Origin: Podochytrium sp. JEL0797
Taxonomy: Eukaryota; Chytridiomycota; Chytridiomycetes; Chytridiales; Chytriomycetaceae
Direction of reading: 5' to 3'
Length of the DNA stretch: 13,937 bases
Assembly: GCA_027596195.1 (NCBI GenBank)
Contig: JADGJG010000700.1
Location: forward strand, 1-13,937
Shown here: positions 1 through 7,185 of the stretch, in pieces
Layout: each line of letters opens with the position of its first letter
Numbering within the stretch: the first letter of the stretch is position 1
Notes under the pieces: generated by a model
Databases searched by the model: none
What the model was told of the DNA's origin: nothing
The model's input: the letters and a program-made list of their open reading frames with translations, nothing else
Translations under genes and position numbers: made by a program

Positions 1-3000
1 CATCGCTGCCAAGAAGAAGGCGCCACCTCCGCGCCGTGTCTCCATCTCGTCCGAATACAGCGACTCGTCAGCGGATGGCCTTGTTGTTGCGGCACAGAGC
101 AGCGACTCGGACAGTGACAGCGATTCCTCAAAAGAAGAGGTCTGTGTCTTCCTCTTCTCCTTCTGTCTTCACCTCCTCACCTCTTCCATCCACTCAACAC
201 TCTCACAGACGCCCCGCAGCACCCACCATTCTCGCCCGCCCCGATTCACTCCCAACGACCACCAACATCCCGCCCGCCCCGCCCCCCTCGACACCAGAAG
301 CAGCAGCAGCAGCAGCGATGCTTCCGATGCCTATGGAGACTCTGAGGACAGAGACTCCTTCGCCCGGTCGCCCGTTTCGCCCAAATCGCCGAAATTGCCC
401 AATTCACCCATATCTGCGACCCACCCACCGCACTCCCGCGCAATGTCCTCATCCAAACCAATCCCGCTGAACCGCAGCGACTCGGAAAGATCAGCCCGAT
501 CCACCAAATCCGTGAAATCCATCAAATCGAACAAATCGGCCCAACTTGCGAGTGCGAGTGCAAAGCCTAAGTTTTCGGCACTCGACAGTTCACGCTCAGC
601 CTGGGCGAGCAAGAAACCCGGTCTTCGTAGCGGTGGTGGTGGCCCTCCCGAATCTCGCAGCCGGTCTGCGAGTCGTAGTCGTGCTGCGGTTCCCAGCATC
701 GATTCTTCAATTGTCTCTTCGCCCCGTCGTGGCCGTATTCCCGATTCCAGTGATTCCGATAATGACGATGCGAAATCTCCGACGTCCCCTCAATCTCCGT
801 TGTCTCTCCCTTCGCCCGTTTCCAAATCATCCACCAACCGATACTACAACAGCGATGAAGACGATGAACATTCAGACCTCGAAGATTTGGCTCCCAGATC
901 CCCATCGCTAGCCTCGCCAAAGTCGGCCGGATCCACGAAACCCATCAAAAGCCATACCGCCACACCCAAAAAGCTTTCGGCACTTGACAGCTCGCGTACA
1001 GCTTGGGCAAACAAGAAGCCCAATACTCGTGCAGGTGTCAAGAGTATGGACTCCAGTGGGACCGGGGACGACCCTTCCGACAGCGTGATGGCGAAGCTTG
1101 AGGGCAAAAGCGGGACAGGGAGGAGACCGCAGCGCAGGGTTTCCGTGGATCGCAATTCGAGTGATTTGGACGCGGTGTGGAATATGGAGGAGAAACTTGC
1201 GGAAAAGAAGGCGGCAGTGGTGAGTCGATTCTTGATTCATTTCGCCACCTGTTATATTGAGTGTTGAACGCATCTTTTGGTTCTTTTCAGGAAAAGCAAC
1301 GACTGTTGCGGAAGGAGAAAGAGCAGCAAGACTTCGTGGACCGCGAACGCCTCGAACAAGACCAAATCAACAAACAACGCGCTCAAGAACGCGAGCAACA
1401 AGCTGCCGAGGCCCTCGCGGCCGCCCTCTCGCGATCTCAAGACCGCGATTCCACCCCTCCACCGCCACCACCTCCTGCCGTGCGATCGCTCTCCAAATCC
1501 CGCAATCCTGCTTCGTCTCGCGAAACAAGCCCCGCCTCCACACGATCCAACTCTAAACCGCGGCGCGATTTGAGCCCAGACGCACCCACCTCTTCTACTA
1601 CATCGAAACGATCGCAATCCAAGCCTCGTCCACAGCAACAACAACAAGCCTTGTCCCCGAAACCCAAATACGCGCCCATTGTTCCCACCCCTCGTCCCCT
1701 TTCGACTGTCACCTCCTCCTCCTTCGATTCAGACGCTCCCGCTCACGCACCACCCCCACCTCCCCCAATTTCGCGTTCAAGACCCCCGCGTGGACCCGAG
1801 AGCACATCCGCGTCCATCCCGAAAACGCGCGCACCTCGCGCAGCAATGACAACAACGACACACCCGGATCCCATCCGGTCCCCTGCAACAAGCCCCACAC
1901 GCAACCCGCGACACTCGTCACTGAGTATCAACAGTTTCGGGAGCTTGAACAGTTTGTTGAGACGTTCGATGGAAGTGGAATCGCAGCAGCAGCAACAGCA
2001 ACAGCAATCGAAAACGAGGAGGCCACGGTCCGTTTCGCTGGCGCCGTCTGCGGTTGAATCTGTGGTGGTGCCCGCGCCGGTTGTGGTGATCAAGAAATTC
2101 AATTGGGCGAGCGCGGCCAAGAAGCTGGAAGCTACGGCTGCAGCGGCAGCAGCATCTTCTCCGCAACAACAGGATCCTGTCAAATCCGAACCCGAGGAAG
2201 TGTCCCCAGCTCCTCCTGTTATGGTTACTGCTTCTGTGGCGCCTGCGTCTCCCCGCGAAATCGACCCCGATTCCTCCTCCAGCGATTCCGAAAAGGGCGA
2301 AACCGCAACAACAACAGCAGCATCCACTGCAACAACTCCACCTCCCACCACGCGTCGCGTTCTCCCGCCCCGCAAAATCAGCCTCCGCGTTTCCACCTCC
2401 TCCTCCATCCCGCGCGAACGGTCCCTCCCTCCACCGCCACCACCCGTCCTGAGTCCCAAAGAGAAATCCTTAGCCTCCAGCGCGCGCGCCAAGAAAATCA
2501 TTCCAAGTGTTGTAGAGCGCGAGGAAGCGCGGCATCGACGGGAAGCGGAGCAAAAGGAAATGTGGGAGGTGTTGGAACTCGAGATGCAGCAGCAAGAGGA
2601 ACCTGCTCTTGTGGTTGTGGTAGAAGAACCAAAATCCCCTGCTCCAACTTCAACCAACTCACGCAACGAGTTGAAGACGTTGTTTGACGATTTGGAGAAG
2701 CAGGCCAATTGGTTGCAAGTCACGGGGGACCATAAACGCAAATCGCGCGCGGCCATGTCAAAGGTGGCGAGTATGGCGGAATCGCTCAAGAAAAGCGTGA
2801 TGGAGGAAGAAATGTGGCGGTTGCTGGAAGCCGAGACGGTTGCGTTGGAGAGTTCGTTCAAGAAGGTGGGGAAGGTGACGGAGGTGGAGCGGTGGAAGAG
2901 GATGGAGGAGCGGGCTGTGAGGAAACTGGGGCGGTTGGAGGATAAGTTGAGGGAGGCGGAGGAGATGGTGGTGCGGTTTGATGAGGCGTTGAGGAGGCGG

Positions 3001-4358
3001 GAGGCGGGGGAGGATGCGGGTGGGAAGGTGGAGAGTGCAAAGGTGGGTCGGAATGGGATGGGGGGGAATTGGTGATGTAGACTGAACTCGCTTTTTCGCC
3101 TCCCGCATTACAGACATCTGAAGTGAAACCGTCGTTGCTCGCGTCTCTGTTCAAGAGAAACCCGTCCAACTCGGATCCAGCGATGACACCTGTCAAGGAG
3201 GGGGTTGTTCCCCCGCAGCAACCCCCGTTGGCGCGGAGCAACTCAAAAAAGAGCATCAAGTCGATGGAGGACGAGGTAACTTTGTCAAAACAGCTCCTCA
3301 TCAATTCTGAACCCTTTGTTTTCAAGAAACCCACGGGATCCCCCATGTCACGAAACCCTTCAGAAAAGTCCGTCACAAGCACAACCACACCCCAAGAAGA
3401 CACGCCGCCACCGGATACTGCTGTCTCCGACAAACCCCGCTTCTTTGGCAAACTGTGGAACCGCGGCGACCCCGCCAAAGACACCCCCTCCCCGACGGCA
3501 TCTCCTTCCGGAACAGGATCTTCCCCTGTCCTGCCGAGTACCGTGATGGCCACAACGCCGACTACCGCTGGTGCGCTGGAGCCTGTGAAACCATTGGCGG
3601 GGCCTGCTGTGGCTGCAGGTGGAGCGTTGAAGAGCGCGCCGTCGTCGAGTTCACTCAAAACGGTGGCTACCATTCCTTCCGTCAAACCGTCGGGCGTGCA
3701 TCATCAACAACCTACAGCTCCAAAACTTTCAGACGCAGTGCCACCACAAACCACGACCCCAATCCCATCCTCCTCAACCCCACTCCCCACCAACGACGCC
3801 ACTGCACTAAACACCCCTGGGGAAAAGAAGACCGTCCTCGGGTGGTTGTTTGGCAAAAAGAAGGACGGGAGTCCCGCTGCTGTTCAGGTCGATGGAGGAG
3901 CTGCAACCGCCGCGTCTCCCATGGGTTCGCAACCTGTTACTCCGGATCCTTTGGCCATGACAAAAACCCCGTCGAGTGACGGTGAGAGTGTGACCTCTTC
4001 CCGCGGTGGCGCAGCAGAACGGTCAGCGGAGCGCAGACGCAAGTGGGCTGAGATGAAAAATGCGGCTGCATTGAATGGATCCGAAGTCGCAGGAGCAGGA
4101 GCTACGGGACTGGTATCGTCAAGTCCGTTACCCGGTCCGTTTCCCGGAACAGGGTTGAGTTTGGAGGAAAGGCGGCTACAGTGGATGGCGAGGAAGCAGA
4201 GCGATGCTGGGGTGGTTGGGGAGGGTGTGAGTCGAGTCGGGACTCCTGTTGGTGGGGAGGAGAGGGTTGCGAGGAGGAAGAGGAGTGATGCTGTGGAAGG
4301 GGAGTTTGGGGTGCGGTCTCCTGCGGGGACAAGGTCGCCTTCGAGGAGGAGGGAGTGA
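1..4358 (+). CDS. Ser/Pro-rich low-complexity coiled-coil protein, 5' partial
   Basis: Proposed exons are <1-139, 209-1219, 1291-3042 and 3114-4358 (reading frame begins at base 2); the start codon lies outside the window. All three introns (69, 71, 71 bp) are phase 0 and joining the exons gives about 1381 open residues ending at TGA 4356-4358. I recognise no family. Visible features are acidic Ser/Asp runs (1-139 and 302-361), poly-Ser from AGC codons (299-316), poly-Gln (near 1981-2007), Ala and Pro runs, and charged, probably coiled-coil stretches at 1291-1440, 2500-2610 and 2660-3010. Short motifs recur: SALDSSRxAWAxKKP (575-619, 977-1021), EMWxxLExE (2557-2583, 2809-2835), and hydrophobic-basic patches in the last exon. 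There is no signal peptide or membrane segment in the visible part. This architecture suits a cytoplasmic scaffold or cytoskeletal regulator, but that is only a guess. If intron 3043-3113 were retained, the protein would stop at 3073-3075. Confidence 0.72.
140..208 (+). other. Probable 69-bp stop-free phase 0 intron
   Basis: A GTCTGT donor follows a complete GAG codon and a pyrimidine-rich stretch ends in CTCACAG before ACG in the same frame. The 69 bases contain no stop and would encode a hydrophobic Cys/Phe/Leu stretch unlike the Ser/Asp-rich sequence on both sides. Its size and phase match the other two introns of this gene. The donor is weaker than the GTGAGT used elsewhere, so retention would simply add 23 residues. 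Confidence 0.6.
297..316 (+). repeat. CAG/AGC trinucleotide run encoding poly-Ser
   Basis: Six AGC triplets in a row sit inside an exon of the Ser/Pro-rich gene. In the reading frame they give poly-Ser that merges with the following SDASDAYGDSEDRDS acidic patch. A coding microsatellite prone to length change. Confidence 0.7.
1981..2007 (+). repeat. CAG/CAA run encoding poly-Gln
   Basis: A mixed CAG/CAA stretch encodes about eight glutamines after MEVES and before SKTRRPRS in the Ser/Pro-rich gene. The mixed codons suggest selection or age and not a recent pure expansion. A shorter Gln run occurs near 1636-1650. Confidence 0.7.
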
Positions 4359-4553
4359 TTTTTTCGGTTTAGAGGGGGTTTAATAGATTTTTGATTTGAA
4401 GGAAAATATTACACGCGTTTTTTTCAATTTTCACATGTTTCCTAAAAAATCAAACTCAGAGTCGAATCCGCATCACAGAGTTCGAAGCTGGGGGGCAAAC
4501 TGACAAATTCTGTAAAACAAAAAAAAACAAAATAGTATTCTCAGAAAATTAAC

Positions 4554-5436
4554 ATGTGGTCCCAAATTCTCGCGTTCTTGAGCTTCGCTGTTGTGACTCT
4601 CGCCACCAGCAACCCTGGAACCGCGTTGTCCGTATCGGGAACAGGTTTTTGCGCTCTGACACGCGGTAAATTCCACACTGATTTGTTTTGTTTTTTTTGA
4701 ACAGGTTCCGTGAGCCTCAAAGCCGACCTTGCTCAAGTTGTGGTCAGCGTCTCGGCCTTGGCGGACACGGCCTTGCAAGCTCAACAGGCCACCGCGGCGA
4801 ATGCGTCCTCGGTGCTGGCTGTCTTGAACGCTCTCAACGCGACCAAAGTCTGCACCAAGAGTATTTCACTGTCTGAACAGTACACGTACAACAATGGAGC
4901 CTCTATGTGAGTTGATTTGGGAGTTCAGCTCGCAATCAGTTTGTGAGATTTCGTATTGACCTTTGTTTCCCAAAGTTTTCAAGGATTCCAGTCCCAAATC
5001 ACAATCAGCTTTGAAACAGGACCCAAAGCGGCTGGAAAAGCCATCGACTCGTGTATTGCGCATGGTGTTTCTGGGATTAATTCCATCTCGTTCTTGGCGA
5101 ATGATGAAAACAGTGAGTCGCGTTTATTGTGTGCCCCTCCAGCAAAGAAACTGGAACACTCAATCGTTCGTTCCAGCTGCTGCCGGACAAAAGAAAGCGC
5201 AAGCAGATGCCATTCAAGACGCTGTCACTCAGGCCAACACTGCTGCAGCTCAACTCGACATGTGTGTGAAGGGGATTTCGAGCATCAACCTCACCCCACA
5301 AGGCTCTGGTGGCTTCGCTCCCGCTTACAAGATTATGGAGTCAGCAACGTCCTCTTCTTCGACTCCTGTTGTTAGTTCCGACATTTCTGTGTCAGCTCAA
5401 ATCGACGCCGTGTTCCAGTTGGCCAGCGACTGCTGA
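4554..5436 (+). CDS. Secreted SIMPL-domain (YggE/DUF541-like) protein
   Basis: Exons 4554-4644, 4705-4906, 4976-5112 and 5177-5436 join to 229 residues. The ATG at 4554 opens a hydrophobic signal peptide (about residues 1-24), directly followed by LSVSGTGSVSLKADLA, the typical first strand of SIMPL domains. Further hallmarks follow in the right order: an Ala-rich helix (about 50-75), SISLSEQYTY (83-92), a strand-turn with NGASIFQGFQ, then GVSGINSISF and an Ala/Gln-rich helix. The domain fills the whole mature protein, as in bacterial periplasmic YggE-type proteins; the family also includes animal IRAK1BP1. Its biochemical role is poorly defined. The mature part has four cysteines, the last being the C-terminal residue, and sequons at N63 and N75, both fitting secretion. 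Introns of 60, 69 and 64 bp show it is a eukaryotic gene and not bacterial contamination. The family call is firm; function is unknown. Confidence 0.85.
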
Positions 5437-5477
5437 GCCTATTATATTCTTAGACTTTTGTTCTCTTTGCAAATTCA

Positions 5478-5483
5478 AATAAA
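5478..5483 (+). terminator. Polyadenylation signal of the SIMPL gene
   Basis: A perfect AATAAA lies 42 bases after the stop codon, in an A/T-rich stretch. It sits about 15 bases before the end of the oppositely oriented HemW pseudogene. Confidence 0.6.
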
Positions 5484-5497
5484 ACCCAATTCATGAT

Positions 5498-5877
5498 TTA
5501 AATAGCAGACCTCAACACGTCAGAAGCGTCGTCATATTCCAACATTCCCATCTCGCAAGCTCTGGATTCCGATGCTCAGTCGATTGATTCCAGCGGTTTT
5601 GAATTGGTGGAGGGAGGAGGCTGGGAGGCTTGATGGGTTGCCTTCGAGAACGATTTGGAGGGTGGGGGAAGTGGGGAGGGAGGATTTTATGAGCGATGTG
5701 AGTGATTTGACGGCGGATGGTGGCATCTGATGGATGTAATGATTCTAAATAGTTTATGTCAGGGTTGTTTCGCACAGCAGTGTCCGTCGGCAGCTTGAGC
5801 TTGTTAAACGAGCAGTATGGACAGAGCCGAAGGCAGGACGGCCAGTGGATGTAAACGGCGAGATTTCGAAAAATCAT
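5498..5877 (-). pseudogene. Truncated HemW/RSAD1 radical-SAM pseudogene
   Basis: Reading from 5877 downwards, the first frame gives MIFRNLAVYIHWPSCLRLCP and then YCSFNK: the N-terminus of HemW (RSAD1 in animals), with the CxxxCxxC cluster motif intact. HemW is a radical-SAM haem chaperone related to oxygen-independent coproporphyrinogen oxidase. After NPDINYLES the frame breaks. From 5726 a second frame gives MPPSAV, IVLEGNPSSLP and AGINRLSIGIQSLRD, the next conserved HemW segment; the glycine-rich GGGTPS segment between them is missing. Near 5565 homology moves to a third frame (MLEYDDASDVLRSAI, stop at 5498-5500). The remaining C-terminal part of the protein is absent. Two frame changes plus deletions, with no canonical intron that repairs them, mark a dead fragment. 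Its ATG is only 40 bp beyond the ribokinase stop, leaving no normal promoter. Confidence 0.82.
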
Positions 5878-5893
5878 AGATATGTATTAATAT

Positions 5894-5899
5894 TTTATT
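5894..5899 (-). terminator. Polyadenylation signal of the ribokinase gene
   Basis: On the minus strand AATAAA lies about 18 bases past the ribokinase stop. It falls between that stop and the ATG of the HemW remnant, so ribokinase transcripts probably end inside or just before the pseudogene. Confidence 0.55.
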
Positions 5900-5917
5900 T
5901 GTTTCGAAATCAAAAAA

Positions 5918-7008
5918 TCACGCCCTCTTTTCCACAGCTTCTCGGTGTGGAATTGAAGGAATGGCACCATGGGTCTCGCATGCAACTCCCGACGCGATGG
6001 CGGCAAATCTCATGGCCTTTTCGAAAGCACCAAAGACTCCTTGTTGTTTCAGCGACGCGAAAGTTGCCAAGAAATAACCAACGAACGTGTCTCCCGCGCC
6101 TGCAAGAACCAATGATTAGGAAGGTGACGTTCGATAATATATAATACACAAATACAAACCTGTAGTGTCCACCGGCTTGCAGCCCTTCAGGGCAGGGACT
6201 TGAACCATGTGAGCGTCAGCACCTCCTGAACCAACACTCAATTCCGAACCAACAACATCCCGGTATGCTGCACTCGCACCCTTCTCTCCCAGAGTGATAA
6301 TCACACCCTCCAAGTCGCGAAACACCTTCATGAACACGCCGAGCATTTGCTCCACAGGCAAGGTCGCATCCTGCGACAACGCGTCAAACAGCATTTGCGC
6401 CTCTCCCTCGTTCAAAATCAGGATATCGCAGCAATCCAGCGGGTAGTTGAGAATGTCGAGAGGACATGGAGCCGGGTTGAAGGCGACCTTCATACCGCGC
6501 GCTTTTGCCTCCGTCATCATGTGGCCAACATGGTTCGTCTCGTTCTGAACCAAGAGCCAGTCGCCAGTTTCGCAGAGGGCCAAAGAGTTTGTGATGTGGT
6601 CGTCGGGGATGCTTCCGTTTGCGCCGGGAACGAGAACGATGGCGTTGTCACCGGTTGCGTCCTTCTGAATCAGAGCGAGTCCGGTTGTTTCGGTCTTGGA
6701 GACGAGAATAGGCGAGGTGTCAATGTGGTTGTCCTTGAGGAGGTTGATGAGCCAGAGGCCGTCGTTACCGACCATTCCGGCTGGTCGAAACCCATTAATT
6801 CACTGTTATAGCAAGGCAATGTACACTCACCATGGAGAACTTCCACGCCCTGAGCAGCAGCGCGGGCGAGTGCAACGGATTGATTTGCACCCTTTCCACC
6901 GGGGAATTCGGCGTATCCTGTCGAGGAGATTGTTTCGCCGCGAGTCACAACGGACGGAACGTTGAAGACTTTGTCGATATTGAGGGAGCCGAAGCAGAGG
7001 ACTTTCAT
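5918..7008 (-). CDS. Ribokinase (PfkB family)
   Basis: Exons in transcript order are 7008-6831, 6780-6160 and 6099-5918, joining to 326 residues, a normal ribokinase length. The enzyme phosphorylates D-ribose with ATP to ribose 5-phosphate for the pentose phosphate pathway and nucleotide synthesis, in the cytosol. Visible landmarks are the N-terminal strand VLCFGSLNID, substrate motif GGKGANQ (37-43), FNPAP (near 161), NEGE (183-186) and the anion-hole/catalytic motif GAGDTF (267-272; general base D270), created across the second splice. The introns are 50 and 60 bp. I chose the ATG at 7006-7008 because homology begins there; an upstream in-frame ATG at 7111-7113 would add a charged 35-residue leader reaching back over the divergent promoter. 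Other PfkB sugar kinases are possible, but GGKGANQ and the overall layout favour ribokinase. Confidence 0.92.
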
Positions 7009-7185
7009 GGAGAGTTTTTTGGGACGGGGGGCTTTCTCTTCGGACGCCTTTTTTAAGTCGCGATTATGAATCCGCAGGTTCGAAAAAAAGCCACCGATGT
7101 CACACCCACCCACCCTTCAGTGGCAAACAAAGGGGTTCCCACCCAAGAATCTTTCCCACACCCAAATACACTCTTTCAAAAAAAC
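7009..7185. promoter_or_regulatory. Divergent promoter between ribokinase and chitin synthase
   Basis: These 177 bp separate the chosen start codons of two oppositely transcribed genes, so both promoters must lie here or extend into the genes. The right part (about 7100-7180) is CA/CT-rich and runs into an A-rich stretch just before the ATG at 7186, as is common in fungal leaders. I see no clear TATA box. If translation of the chitin synthase starts at 7066 instead, the shared space shrinks to under 60 bp. Confidence 0.5.

Noticed and set aside
331..699. Minus-strand frame of 122 codons
   Set aside because: Antisense shadow of the acidic Ser-rich exon; no start context or homology.
1743..2861. 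372-codon open frame on the minus strand
   Set aside because: It is the antisense of the low-complexity Ser/Pro-rich exon; its Gly/Val/Cys-rich runs mirror poly-Pro, poly-Thr and poly-Gln codons and show no domain.
2858..3685. 275-codon minus-strand open frame
   Set aside because: It crosses the intron 3043-3113 of the plus gene and its Pro/Ser-rich end is just the complement of the G-rich exon end.
4645..4704. SIMPL gene starting only in exon 2 (for example at 4710)
   Set aside because: That would remove the signal peptide and split the first SIMPL strand; the exon 1 join gives a continuous LSVSGTGSVS.
5512..5877. HemW fragment as a short live 121-residue protein
   Set aside because: After residue 50 this frame leaves HemW homology, which continues in another frame; no canonical intron repairs it.
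7066..7185. Upstream ATG as start of the chitin synthase
   Set aside because: In frame and possible, but it adds only a Pro/Thr-rich leader, lies in promoter-like CA/CT-rich sequence and squeezes the divergent promoter; 7186 is preferred, not proven.
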